Both the position numbers and the translations under genes were made by a program. Positions 56,034-64,000 of a stretch of 64,000 nt of DNA are shown here, one piece after another; position 1 is the first letter of the stretch, and each line of letters starts with the position of its first letter. The DNA lies in NCBI GenBank assembly GCA_902613595.1, contig CACMHY010000001.1, positions 372,001 through 436,000 of the forward strand. Direction: 5' to 3'. Under the pieces are notes generated by a model. The model was given only the letters and a program-made list of their open reading frames with translations. It did no database searches and was not told the origin of the DNA. The DNA is from an uncultured Bacteroidota bacterium. Its GTDB lineage: Bacteria; Bacteroidota; Bacteroidia; Flavobacteriales; Flavobacteriaceae.

Positions 56034-56330
56034 ATGAGTCTAGAAAAAATGATCGCCCAATTCGAAAAAAGGGCATCAACATCAGAACCAATTGGAGGAA
56101 AGCTTAAATTCAAAGTAGATGGAGTTGGAATTCTTATAGACGGAACCTCAAATACCAATAGTGTAAAAGCTTCAGATGAAGAAGCAGATTGCACGATAAG
56201 CCTTACAGCTGAAGTATTAAGAAAACTGCGTGATGGAGAATTAAACCCTATGATGGCTGTTATGGGTGGAGAAATAAAAATTACTGGCGATATGGGTTTA
56301 GCAATGAAGGTACAGTCACTGATGGGCTGA
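56034..56330 (+). CDS. SCP2 sterol-carrier domain protein
   Basis: This 98-residue protein is a single SCP2 domain: GGKLKFKVDGVGILIDG, then ASDEEADCTISLTAEVLRKLRDGELNPMMAVMGGEIKITGDMGLAMKVQSLM, the typical C-terminal pattern. SCP2 domains bind fatty acyl-CoA, sterols or other lipids. It is divergent from the beta-oxidation operon, supporting a lipid role. No signal peptide. Confidence 0.93.
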   Translation: MSLEKMIAQFEKRASTSEPIGGKLKFKVDGVGILIDGTSNTNSVKASDEEADCTISLTAEVLRKLRDGELNPMMAVMGGEIKITGDMGLAMKVQSLMG

Positions 56331-56350
56331 GATTTAGTATTTAGAATAAA

Positions 56351-57817
56351 TCAATTGATTAGAGGAGCTCTATAAAGGCCAATATTATTTAAAACTACTT
56401 GTTTTTTAAACTTAGAGACTGAAAATTTTATAGCATCTATCCTTTTCGATTTAAAGCGGATAAGCCTTTTGTTGCCTATTGTGGTTCCTTCGTAAACTTT
56501 TTCCCATTTCCCATTGGACATTATTTCAAAAGTGAACGCCTGGATTCTTTGTCCGAGTTGAATATACTCTTGAACCAGAAATGTATTTGCCTCTAACGGT
56601 GTTTCAAAATTTAAAGTAAAGTTTGGTTTTAGATCATCTGGTCTTGAGACCCAGTAAGTTTCTAGGTTTCCATCGATGAGGTTCATTTTTTCAAATCCCT
56701 TAACCGATGATGATGCCTCAATATTTTGTTTGTAAATGTAGTTTTTTGAAAAAGTCTGATCTAAATAATCCGAAAGTTGATTTAAATTTTCAATTTCATT
56801 TTCATGGATTAAGCCGCGTTTATCAACAGGCAAATTTAGGAGTAAAGAACTGTTAAGCCCTACAGAATTGTAATAAATATCAACCAATTTGGATAAAGAT
56901 TTGACTTTACTATCCTCTTCCGGATGGTAATACCAACCGGGACGAATAGAAACATCTGTTTCTGTTGGAACCCAATGAGTACCATTTTCTTGACCTGACG
57001 AAAAATCATTAAAGTTTGGCATTCCAGGATATAGACTATCCCTGTATATAGGGGACCATGTGGTTTCATTAGCATATCCCTTTTCATTACCGACCCAACG
57101 AATATCTGGTCCTGCATCACTAAATATTACAGCTTTGGGTTGCAAGTCTCTTACAATCTGAATGGTTTTAGGCCAATCATAATATGTTTTTTTATCTACT
57201 TTTCTTATTTCATTGGCTCCACCATAATAACCATCTCCACCATTAGCACCATCAAACCATACTTCAAAAATGTCACCATATTGAGTTAGTAATTCACGTA
57301 ATTGATTTCTAAAATATGTCACATACTCAGGTTTTCCATAGTCAGGGTGATTTCGATCCCATGGAGAAATATAAATCCCTAGTTTTAACCCATAATCTTT
57401 ACAAGACTTGGATAACTCGTCTATCAAATCTCCTTTCCCATCACGCCACAAAGAATTTTTTACCGAATGATCCGTGTATTTACTTGGCCAAAGTGCAAAT
57501 CCGTCGTGATGCTTTGCAGTTATTATGATACCTTTCATTCCAGCTTGCTTTATAACTTTTGCCCATTGCCCTGTATCTAGCTGAGAGGGGTTGAATTGGA
57601 TTGGCTTTTCATCCCCATAACCCCACTCTTTATTTGTGAAAGTATTCATATTAAAATGAATAAAAGCGTAGTATTCCATTTTTTGCCAAGCAACCTGATT
57701 TGAGTTTGGTAGAGGGTGAACAGGACTAATAATATTTTCTTTTTTTTCACATTTTGAGAATATCTCAATGAAAAAAATAAGAATTAAGAATTTTAAGATT
57801 GAATATAACTTGCTCAT
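56351..57817 (-). CDS. GH29 alpha-L-fucosidase with C-terminal F5/8-type domain
   Basis: This 488-residue exported protein has a lipoprotein-like signal (FFIEIFSKC, Cys23), the fucosidase barrel (ITAKHHDGFALWPSKYTDHS with H103/H104) and the nucleophile D189 in EVWFDGANGG. After the barrel (~370 on) a discoidin-like beta domain follows (IEASSSVKGFEKMNLIDGNLETYWVSRPDD), probably carbohydrate-binding. It should remove alpha-L-fucose from glycans. It is 30 bp downstream of a second GH29 gene. Confidence 0.93.
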   Translation of the reverse strand: MSKLYSILKFLILIFFIEIFSKCEKKENIISPVHPLPNSNQVAWQKMEYYAFIHFNMNTFTNKEWGYGDEKPIQFNPSQLDTGQWAKVIKQAGMKGIIITAKHHDGFALWPSKYTDHSVKNSLWRDGKGDLIDELSKSCKDYGLKLGIYISPWDRNHPDYGKPEYVTYFRNQLRELLTQYGDIFEVWFDGANGGDGYYGGANEIRKVDKKTYYDWPKTIQIVRDLQPKAVIFSDAGPDIRWVGNEKGYANETTWSPIYRDSLYPGMPNFNDFSSGQENGTHWVPTETDVSIRPGWYYHPEEDSKVKSLSKLVDIYYNSVGLNSSLLLNLPVDKRGLIHENEIENLNQLSDYLDQTFSKNYIYKQNIEASSSVKGFEKMNLIDGNLETYWVSRPDDLKPNFTLNFETPLEANTFLVQEYIQLGQRIQAFTFEIMSNGKWEKVYEGTTIGNKRLIRFKSKRIDAIKFSVSKFKKQVVLNNIGLYRAPLIN

Positions 57818-57847
57818 TTAAAAATTAATTGGAATTTAAATTTTGAT

Positions 57848-59182
57848 CTATTTAATTTGAATTTCAATAATTGTATCTACAGGATCTAATTGATTATTAC
57901 CCATATCGACAATAAAACCATATCTATCGTTTCTAAAATTTAAACTTTTCTTGGAATTAAGAAGTTTAACTGACTTAATTTGACTTTCCAGTTTACTCAT
58001 TTGTAAAATTTTTAAATCAGGATCTAAAATATGTAGATAAATACTTTTTCCCTTTTGGGTTGTTACAAAATTATCATTTGGGATAATTGGACCCTTTCTT
58101 GTTTGATATATTGTATTACCATTTTCATTTAACCATTGTCCTATCGCTTTTAAAGAGGCTTTATGTTCTGATTGAATTTTTCCATTTGGCATTGGACCGA
58201 CATTCAATAGTAAATTACTCCCGTAACCTGCTGCTCTAACTAAATAGTGAATTAATTCTTTGTTGGACTTATGCTTACGGTCCTGAAGATTAAATCCCCA
58301 GGAGCCATTAATGGTTTCACATACTTCCAGTGGTAGGCTTCCTATTTGGTCTTCTGGAGTTCCAAAACCAGTAGTATTTTTCCCTGGAAGATCTTTTTCA
58401 AACATTTGAAAGTCTTCTCCATTAATTACACCTATGTGATGATTATTTCCAATTAATGCTTGTGGCTGTAATTCGTGAATCATTCCATATATTTCGTCAT
58501 AGTGCCAATTAACTTTACTTTTCCCAAACTTTACACCATCCCATTCTTTTTGATCCCAATGTCCATCAAACCATATACCTCCAATTTCTCCATATTGGGT
58601 TAACAATTCTCTAATTTGACCTTTCATAAATTTAATGTAGCTTTCCCATTTACCTATGCCTCTTCCAGCTATACCTTTACCAGTTCTTCCTCTTGGGAAA
58701 TAATCATCCCTATTCCAATCAAGCAGAGAATAATAAAAAAATAACTTGATTCCCTGTTTTCTGCATTCGGCCGCTAAAAGCTTAATGATATCTTTACCAT
58801 AGGGTGTTTTTTGTACTATATTGTAATCACTCATTTTGGTATCAAACATGGAGAATCCGTCATGATGACGACTAGTGATTGTTATGTATTTCATTCCTGC
58901 TTCTTTTACCATTGAAACCCACTCGACAGGATCAAAATCAATTGGATTAAAAAAAGAAGGCAGTTTTTCGTATTCTGAAATACTTATATTTTGATTATTC
59001 ATAACCCACTCACCATCAGCCAAAATACTATAGACCCCCCAATGAATAAAAAGTCCAAAACGAGCATTTTGAAACCATTCGCGCGCTTCTAAATTTTCTG
59101 CAGTAGGGACGTATTTTTGAGCCTTTAGATGGGGGCTAAGAATAACAATCAGAAAAAGAATTTTAAAAATAATTTTTTTCAT
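57848..59182 (-). CDS. GH29 alpha-L-fucosidase
   Basis: This 444-residue exported protein has a signal peptide ending near HLKAQ. GH29 motifs are ARFGLFIHWGVYS, ITSRHHDGFSMFDTKMSDYN (H106/H107) and the nucleophile D206 in GGIWFDGHWD, with NLLLNVGPMPNGKI later. It is the A-subfamily-like relative of the adjacent fucosidase but only distantly similar to it, suggesting different linkage preference. The pair is probably co-transcribed. Confidence 0.94.
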   Translation of the reverse strand: MKKIIFKILFLIVILSPHLKAQKYVPTAENLEAREWFQNARFGLFIHWGVYSILADGEWVMNNQNISISEYEKLPSFFNPIDFDPVEWVSMVKEAGMKYITITSRHHDGFSMFDTKMSDYNIVQKTPYGKDIIKLLAAECRKQGIKLFFYYSLLDWNRDDYFPRGRTGKGIAGRGIGKWESYIKFMKGQIRELLTQYGEIGGIWFDGHWDQKEWDGVKFGKSKVNWHYDEIYGMIHELQPQALIGNNHHIGVINGEDFQMFEKDLPGKNTTGFGTPEDQIGSLPLEVCETINGSWGFNLQDRKHKSNKELIHYLVRAAGYGSNLLLNVGPMPNGKIQSEHKASLKAIGQWLNENGNTIYQTRKGPIIPNDNFVTTQKGKSIYLHILDPDLKILQMSKLESQIKSVKLLNSKKSLNFRNDRYGFIVDMGNNQLDPVDTIIEIQIK

Positions 59183-59278
59183 TAGTGATATAATGTTGGT
59201 CTAATCAATTCATAGATTTGGTTTTACTTGTCCTATTCAAGATAACAAATTTTATTAATTTTATTTTAAACACAACAA

Positions 59279-59977
59279 ATGAAAATTCGACTTATAATAC
59301 TCACTTTAATTATTATTATTTTTCAATTTATAGATGCAATCGCTCAGGATCCTAATCCTCTAGATTGGGCAAATTTTAAAGAATTTGAAAAACTCAATGA
59401 TAAACTCCCTAAAATGAAAAAAAATAAAAATCGAATAGTATTTATGGGTAATTCAATCACTATTGGCTGGTTACAAACCAATCCAAATTTTTTTAAGGAT
59501 AAAAATTATGTCAATAGAGGCATAAGTGGTCAAACTACTCCGCAAATGTTAGTAAGATTTAGAGCAGACGTTATCGACATTAATGCAGATGCTGTTGTAA
59601 TTTTGGCTGGAACAAACGATATTGCTGGTAACACTGGACCTGTTACATTAAAAATGATTGTAAATAACTTAAAATCAATGACTGAAATTGCACAGGCAAA
59701 TGGTGTGGAAGTAATCTTGTGCTCAGTTTTGCCTGCGTATGACTATCCATGGAGTCCTGGTAAAGAACCAAATATAAAAATCCCAATATTAAATTCTATG
59801 ATAAAGGATTTTGCAAAAAAAAGTGGTGCTTATTATTTGGACTATTTTAAAGTTTTAAATGATGGCAATAATGGAATCATTAAAGAATATTCAAATGATG
59901 GCGTACATCTAACAGAGAAAGGATATCGTGTTTTAGAGCCGTTGCTTGAATATGCTTTGGAGAAAGTGCTGAATTAG
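59279..59977 (+). CDS. SGNH/GDSL-family esterase, exported
   Basis: This 232-residue protein has a signal peptide (IILTLIIIIFQFIDAIAQ). The SGNH blocks are present: FMGNSITIGW (block I, Ser59), NRGISGQTT (block II Gly), LAGTNDIAG (block III, Asn113) and NDGVHLTEKGY (block V, Asp/His). It should remove acyl groups, possibly acetyl groups on polysaccharides given the fucosidase neighbours. It is divergent from the fucosidase operon. Confidence 0.92.
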   Translation: MKIRLIILTLIIIIFQFIDAIAQDPNPLDWANFKEFEKLNDKLPKMKKNKNRIVFMGNSITIGWLQTNPNFFKDKNYVNRGISGQTTPQMLVRFRADVIDINADAVVILAGTNDIAGNTGPVTLKMIVNNLKSMTEIAQANGVEVILCSVLPAYDYPWSPGKEPNIKIPILNSMIKDFAKKSGAYYLDYFKVLNDGNNGIIKEYSNDGVHLTEKGYRVLEPLLEYALEKVLN

Positions 59978-59985
59978 ATGTAATT

Positions 59986-60510
59986 TTATTTTGAAAAGGG
60001 AAGCGTTCCTCTGTAATTGCCCCAACCAAAGTGAAGATCGATACCCTCATTGCTTTTTTGAAAAGTCATGGAAAAAGCTTCAAGATACTGATTTACTTGT
60101 CTCAAAGGTACAGTTACCCTAATCACATCCATCTTTTTATCATAACTATAAGCTCCCCAGACGTGAGTTGCTGAATTTATAATAATAGTTATCTGATCAT
60201 TTCTTGGAATAGCATACATTGTGTACGAACCAGCCTCAATTTGCTTATTATCTAACTTCATTGGAGTATATAATGTCAATTCAGTTGCCTCATTGGCACC
60301 AAATCTCCATAGTTGACCTTCGGGAACAAGTCTGGTTATATCTCTCCCTTTAAGCTGTGGTCTTCCGTATAATATTCTAGCTAAAGTATTTCCACCCCTT
60401 GCGGGGTATTCAGCCATATCTAAAGGACTTTTATCAAGTCCTTTGAAATTTTGAGCACTTGAGAAATTGAACACAAAAAACAAAAATAATATTGGTATCA
60501 AATGTTTCAT
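59986..60510 (-). CDS. DUF2911 domain protein, exported
   Basis: This 174-residue protein has a signal peptide (FLFFVFNFSSAQ). The body LARILYGRPQLKGRDITRLVPEGQLWRFGANEATELTLYTPMKL and AGSYTMYAIPRNDQITIIINSATHVWGAYSYDKKMDVIRVTVPL is the DUF2911 pattern, common in Bacteroidetes and of unknown role. It converges with the SGNH gene with an 8 bp gap. Confidence 0.88.
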   Translation of the reverse strand: MKHLIPILFLFFVFNFSSAQNFKGLDKSPLDMAEYPARGGNTLARILYGRPQLKGRDITRLVPEGQLWRFGANEATELTLYTPMKLDNKQIEAGSYTMYAIPRNDQITIIINSATHVWGAYSYDKKMDVIRVTVPLRQVNQYLEAFSMTFQKSNEGIDLHFGWGNYRGTLPFSK

Positions 60511-60565
60511 AATCTAATTATATGTTAACTAATATAAAGAAGTTTTTTATTTAAAATAAATAGAA

Positions 60566-61420
60566 TTATTTGAACAAGCACTCTAAGTAAACGGGGTGGT
60601 GATCTGAAGCCCATAAGCCTTCTGGAGTTTTGATCCAAATGTGTTCGGCTTTTAAAACTTTAAATCCCTTTTGAAATATATAGTCAATTCTTTGAGGGTG
60701 ATCAACTAGAGTTTTAAATCCATTAAACGTACCGTATTTTGGATCTTTAATATTTAGATCAGCTAAAATGTCTTGAAAAAATCCTTGAAGCATTTTAATA
60801 GGTTTTTTTTCAGGAGTCAAATTAAAATCTCCTGTGAGTAAAATTGGTATTTTTTCTTTGTTGATTTTTCTAATTTTTTTTAGAATTATTTTGACTGATT
60901 TACTTCTCGCCTTAACACCAATGTGATCAAAATGTGTGTTAAATATCCATAACTCTCTATTGTTTTCAAGATCTTTGAATCTTGCATATGTACAAATTCT
61001 TTCCAGTGCAGCATCCCATCCTACAGATATTTTTTCTGGGGTTTCAGATAACCAAAAAGTTTCACTTTCAATCAATTCAAATCTGTATGTATTAAAAAAA
61101 ATTGGGCAGAACTCACCCTTTTTTTTTCCATCCTCTCTTCCTATACCAACAAAAGAATATTCAGATAGAGAAAGATTTAGGTCTAAAAGCTGACTGTATA
61201 AAACCTCTTGCATACCAACAATACCAGGGGATTTGTCTTTTAAATAATTGATTAGAGCTTCCTTCCTAAGGTCCCATTGATTTTTCCCATCATCAAAATT
61301 TTCATATCTGATGTTGTATGACAGGGCCCTTATTTTTTTTTGCCCAGATATTAGCTGGAAAAATAACAATAGAAAAAAGCAGTAAGGAAATATTTTATTT
61401 TGTTTTAAAAAAAAGTACAT
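60566..61420 (-). CDS. Endonuclease/exonuclease/phosphatase family protein
   Basis: This 284-residue protein has an N-terminal hydrophobic signal (YCFFLLLFFQLISG) and the EEP fold motifs: LSYNIRYEN, VGMQEVLYSQL (metal Glu), NTHFDHIG, LLTGDFNLTPEK and WASDHHPVYLECLF. EEP members cleave phosphodiester or phosphomonoester bonds in nucleic acids, sphingomyelin or inositol phosphates. The exported form is common beside glycan-degradation genes in Bacteroidetes; substrate unknown. Confidence 0.91.
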   Translation of the reverse strand: MYFFLKQNKIFPYCFFLLLFFQLISGQKKIRALSYNIRYENFDDGKNQWDLRKEALINYLKDKSPGIVGMQEVLYSQLLDLNLSLSEYSFVGIGREDGKKKGEFCPIFFNTYRFELIESETFWLSETPEKISVGWDAALERICTYARFKDLENNRELWIFNTHFDHIGVKARSKSVKIILKKIRKINKEKIPILLTGDFNLTPEKKPIKMLQGFFQDILADLNIKDPKYGTFNGFKTLVDHPQRIDYIFQKGFKVLKAEHIWIKTPEGLWASDHHPVYLECLFK

Positions 61421-61528
61421 AGAGATTTTTTTAAATGATTGAAATTTAAATGAAAGGGCTGTAATTATTTTAGCTTAATAAATTTAATATGATTTTTTTG
61501 TAATTTTCAACCTAGACCGAACTAAAAA

Positions 61529-62398
61529 ATGAAATCATTTTATCTTATTTACCTTTTATTTGTTTCATACTCAATTGTATTTGGACAAACTGGAAAAGTA
61601 ATTGATGAACTTGTTTTAAATAGTAAAATCCTAAAAGGTGATCGAAAGTTTGCTATATATCTTCCTCCCGATTATGAAAGTTCTACTCGAAGTTATCCGG
61701 TTTTATATTTACTACATGGTTTAGGAGACAATCAAAGTGCATGGATACAGTTTGGAGAAGTACTTCATACTGCTGATAAAGCAATTAACTCAGGAATCGC
61801 CACATCTATGATTATAATTATGCCTGATGCTGGGACTGGACAATTCGGTTATACAAATGCGATGTCAGGCAAATGGAATTACGAAGATTTTTTTTTCGAA
61901 GAATTTATCCCTTTTGTTGAAAATCAGTACAGAATAAGAAAAGACAAAAGATACAGAGCCATCTGTGGGCTTTCCATGGGTGGGGGAGGAAGTTTTTTAT
62001 ATGCCCTTCGACGCCCTGACTTATTTTCTTCTGCTGCCCCTTTGAGTGCTTCTTTAGGGCCACAGAGTGTTGAGCAAATGGACGATTATTCTTATCAAAT
62101 CTATTGGGGATATAGCAAATCAAATTTTAATAAAAGTGATTTTGAAAAATTTAAGAAAAAAAATAATCCACTTTATCTAATTGATCAAATTGACCAAAAA
62201 ACACTGAATTCGGTTAGATGGTATATAGATTGTGGAGATGACGATTATTTATATAAAAATAATGTTTTAATGCACATCAAAATGCGTGAAAAAGGCGTCC
62301 GTCACGAATTTCGTATAAGAGACGGTGACCATAATTGGGATTATTGGCGTTCTGCACTTCCATCTGTTCTAGAATTTGTTTCTCAAAGATTCCACTAA
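61529..62398 (+). CDS. Exported alpha/beta-hydrolase esterase (esterase D/feruloyl-like)
   Basis: This 289-residue protein has a signal peptide (IYLLFVSYSIVFGQ). The alpha/beta hydrolase features are LYLLHGLGDNQSAW (oxyanion region), the nucleophile elbow GLSMGGGGS (Ser149), a late Asp in YIDCGDDDYLY and His in GDHNWDYW. It belongs to the putative esterase family that includes S-formylglutathione hydrolase and acetyl/feruloyl esterases. Context favours deacylation of a polysaccharide. Confidence 0.92.
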   Translation: MKSFYLIYLLFVSYSIVFGQTGKVIDELVLNSKILKGDRKFAIYLPPDYESSTRSYPVLYLLHGLGDNQSAWIQFGEVLHTADKAINSGIATSMIIIMPDAGTGQFGYTNAMSGKWNYEDFFFEEFIPFVENQYRIRKDKRYRAICGLSMGGGGSFLYALRRPDLFSSAAPLSASLGPQSVEQMDDYSYQIYWGYSKSNFNKSDFEKFKKKNNPLYLIDQIDQKTLNSVRWYIDCGDDDYLYKNNVLMHIKMREKGVRHEFRIRDGDHNWDYWRSALPSVLEFVSQRFH

Positions 62399-62441
62399 AA
62401 AATTTATTCATTAAATTAGCATATAACCAAATTCCAATTTA

Positions 62442-63806
62442 ATGAGATACATTTCTACCTCACTTATTTTAATTTTTCTGATACGTTGTAGTTCTTGGGA
62501 TGAAGACAATCAAAACACTCAATTTCTTAATGATTTCATTGAAGAGGAGACCTCGGTAGAGAAGACTCCTTTAAAGTTGATAAAAATTAATACATATGGT
62601 AAAGAGATTGTTGATGAGCCTAAAATCAGTGGCTTCTTTCAAATTTTTCAGGGTAACGATTTAATTGAAGAACATAACATAGGAATTGAAATAAGAGGCT
62701 CATCCTCGCAATATTTTCCAAAAAAATCCTATGGCTTTGAAACATGGGACGAATCTGGTGAAGATTTAGATGTTTCATTAGCTGGTTATCCAGAAGAAGA
62801 GGATTGGATTCTTTATGGGCCATTTAGCGATAAATCATTGATTAGAAATGTTTTGATTTATAGACTTTCAAATGTCATAGGGAGATACGCTACAAAAACA
62901 AGTTTTTACAACCTACAGATTAATGATGAATTTCTAGGTTTATATGTTCTGATGGAAAAAATTAAAAGAGATAAAAACAGAGTTGATATTAGCAAAAATA
63001 GATCAGATGATATAAGCGGTGGATATATTATTAAAATTGATAAAATAACAGGAGATGGAGATACTTTAAATGAGGATATAGCTTTTATGTCGGAATATAC
63101 CAAAGATGGCGTAAAGGGGATTAATAAAAATGTTCATTTTTTATATGAATATCCAAAAAATAGAGATATATCCGATGAACAAAAAAATTATATTCAAGGT
63201 TACATGAGAGGCTTTGAAGATGCCATGGCTTCAGAAAACTTCACTAGCGAGTCTGAAGGCTATAAAAAATACATTGATGTTGATAGTTTTATCGATTTTT
63301 TTATTTTGAATGAGATTACAAGAAATGTTGATGCTTACAGAATTAGTACTTTTATGCATAAAGACATAAATGACAAATTAAAAATGGGTCCTATTTGGGA
63401 CTTTAATATCGCGTTTGGTAATGCAGATTATTGTGAAGGTGGATTAACTAATGGTTGGGCGTATCAATTTAATGAGGCCTGCCCTGCAGATGGGATGCTT
63501 GTTCCTTTTTGGTGGGATAGATTAATGCAAGACCCGTACTTTACCAATGCCCTTGTGGAAAGATGGACGTCTTTAAGATTAAATGAATTATCTGATATAA
63601 ATATAATGGGTATTGTTGATGAACTAGTTGGTGAGTTAGAAGATAGCGATGCAATAACTCAGAATTTTGGCAAATGGTTAATATTGGGCACCTACATTTG
63701 GCCAAATAATTTTATTGGTAATAGACATTCAGAAGAAATTACGTACCTAAAAGAATGGATTGAAGCTAGGCTGTCTTGGATGGATCAAGAAATAACAAAA
63801 TTTTAG
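62442..63806 (+). CDS. CotH kinase family lipoprotein
   Basis: This 454-residue protein starts with a lipoprotein-type signal (SLILIFLIRC, Cys16). The CotH-type kinase domain has EIRGSSSQYFPKKSYGFE (~81-98), EDWILYGPFSDKSLIRNVL, FLGLYVLMEKIKRDKNRVDI, and the metal/nucleotide motif KMGPIWDFNIAFGNADYCE. Bacillus CotH phosphorylates spore-coat proteins; non-sporulating Bacteroidetes carry exported relatives of unknown target. It follows the esterase by 43 bp on the same strand. Confidence 0.91.
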   Translation: MRYISTSLILIFLIRCSSWDEDNQNTQFLNDFIEEETSVEKTPLKLIKINTYGKEIVDEPKISGFFQIFQGNDLIEEHNIGIEIRGSSSQYFPKKSYGFETWDESGEDLDVSLAGYPEEEDWILYGPFSDKSLIRNVLIYRLSNVIGRYATKTSFYNLQINDEFLGLYVLMEKIKRDKNRVDISKNRSDDISGGYIIKIDKITGDGDTLNEDIAFMSEYTKDGVKGINKNVHFLYEYPKNRDISDEQKNYIQGYMRGFEDAMASENFTSESEGYKKYIDVDSFIDFFILNEITRNVDAYRISTFMHKDINDKLKMGPIWDFNIAFGNADYCEGGLTNGWAYQFNEACPADGMLVPFWWDRLMQDPYFTNALVERWTSLRLNELSDINIMGIVDELVGELEDSDAITQNFGKWLILGTYIWPNNFIGNRHSEEITYLKEWIEARLSWMDQEITKF

Positions 63807-63816
63807 TAAACTAAAA

Positions 63817-64000
63817 GTGAAAAGGAGAAGTTTTTTAAATAGTGGGGCCTTGGGAATACTTGGAATTTCATCCTTTAACTTTAATAATTCGCCTTACAAA
63901 AACCTTGACCATGTAAAAATTTCTTTGACACCTTGGTCAATAATACGCTCAGGATACGAGAGTAATGACCCTCTTGATATAAAATTACTTGAATTTCCTG
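63817..64000 (+). CDS. Tat-signal protein, N-terminal fragment cut by window edge
   Basis: This frame is missing from the track because it runs off the right edge. From the GTG at 63817 it reads VKRRSFLNSGALGILGISSF, a twin-arginine signal, then NLDHVKISLTPWSIIRSGYES. About 61 codons are visible. The RRSFL signal suggests export of a folded, often cofactor-containing enzyme. Tat-exported TIM-barrel sugar isomerase/epimerase-like proteins in Bacteroidetes start similarly, but this is a guess. It lies 10 bp after the CotH gene. Confidence 0.6.
   Translation, partial: MKRRSFLNSGALGILGISSFNFNNSPYKNLDHVKISLTPWSIIRSGYESNDPLDIKLLEFP

Noticed and set aside
56351-63806. Canonical polysaccharide utilisation locus
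   Set aside because: No SusC/SusD pair, regulator or sulfatase is present, so only a looser glycan-related block is claimed.
1-64000. CRISPR array, insertion sequence, prophage or toxin-antitoxin system
   Set aside because: No regularly spaced repeats, transposase, integrase, phage structural genes or paired small toxin/antitoxin ORFs were seen.

Overview
The window is a compact, AT-rich bacterial chromosome segment. I infer a marine member of Flavobacteriia (Bacteroidetes). The reasons are the gene neighbourhoods (asnS-rpoN-PorT-like-exbD-exbD-exbB; DUF4296-dihydroorotase-glycosyltransferase; DUF4271-hemD; ftsX-DUF3098-uppP-truB), a fused FadB with the dehydrogenase domain first, TAnnTTTG-type promoter elements, and a mevalonate-pathway enzyme. 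About 64 genes are packed with gaps that are often below 30 bp. Several convergent pairs overlap or nearly touch at their stops. The strain cannot be named from this sequence.

Layout. 1-1565: a partial mevalonate diphosphate decarboxylase (left edge, minus) and tspO. 1562-8566 (minus): a glycerophosphodiester phosphodiesterase, then a maltodextrin set of two exported GH13 amylases, a GH65 phosphorylase and beta-phosphoglucomutase. Together these convert extracellular alpha-glucans to glucose plus glucose-6-phosphate. 8598-10307: ferredoxin, Nfu and Mrp, an Fe-S group directly upstream. 10369-13165: an alkyltransferase-like protein, TrmB, and a histidine kinase/response regulator pair. 13340-23950: mainly housekeeping (LuxE-like protein, TyrS, a reductase/epimerase, DUF4296, dihydroorotase, glycosyltransferase, DUF4271, HemD, Lrp regulator, LeuS). 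24078-36896 (plus): FtsX, DUF3098, UppP, TruB, the NAD de novo set nadA-nadB-nadC, PyrH, Frr, an RND exporter, AsnS and RpoN. 36901-40017 (minus): a PorT-like barrel, two ExbD, an unknown membrane protein and ExbB, probably one envelope energisation unit.

40210-44594: nitroreductase, the longest non-coding gap (386 bp), a PhoD-like phosphatase, a GH20 hexosaminidase and tRNA-Ser(GGA). 44623-49896: TatD, a small retropepsin-like protein, and the 2-oxoglutarate dehydrogenase E2 and E1 genes. 50076-51771: umuC then umuD, with an inverted repeat over the umuC start. 51778-56330: a fatty-acid beta-oxidation operon (fadB-like, thiolase, TetR regulator) diverging from an SCP2 protein; two perfect palindromes lie between them.

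56351-64000: an accessory block of mostly exported proteins: two GH29 alpha-L-fucosidases, an SGNH esterase, DUF2911, an endonuclease/exonuclease/phosphatase-family protein, an alpha/beta-hydrolase esterase, a CotH-kinase protein, and the start of a Tat-exported protein. It resembles glycan degradation but has no SusC/SusD, sulfatase or regulator in view.

I did not find an obviously new defence, mobile or biosynthetic system. The best leads are the palindromes in the fad/SCP2 divergent region, the umuC inverted repeat, the ExbB/ExbD/PorT-like cluster with an unknown membrane subunit, the fucosidase/CotH block, and several conserved enzymes lacking textbook motif residues (LuxE-like, Mrp, dihydroorotase).
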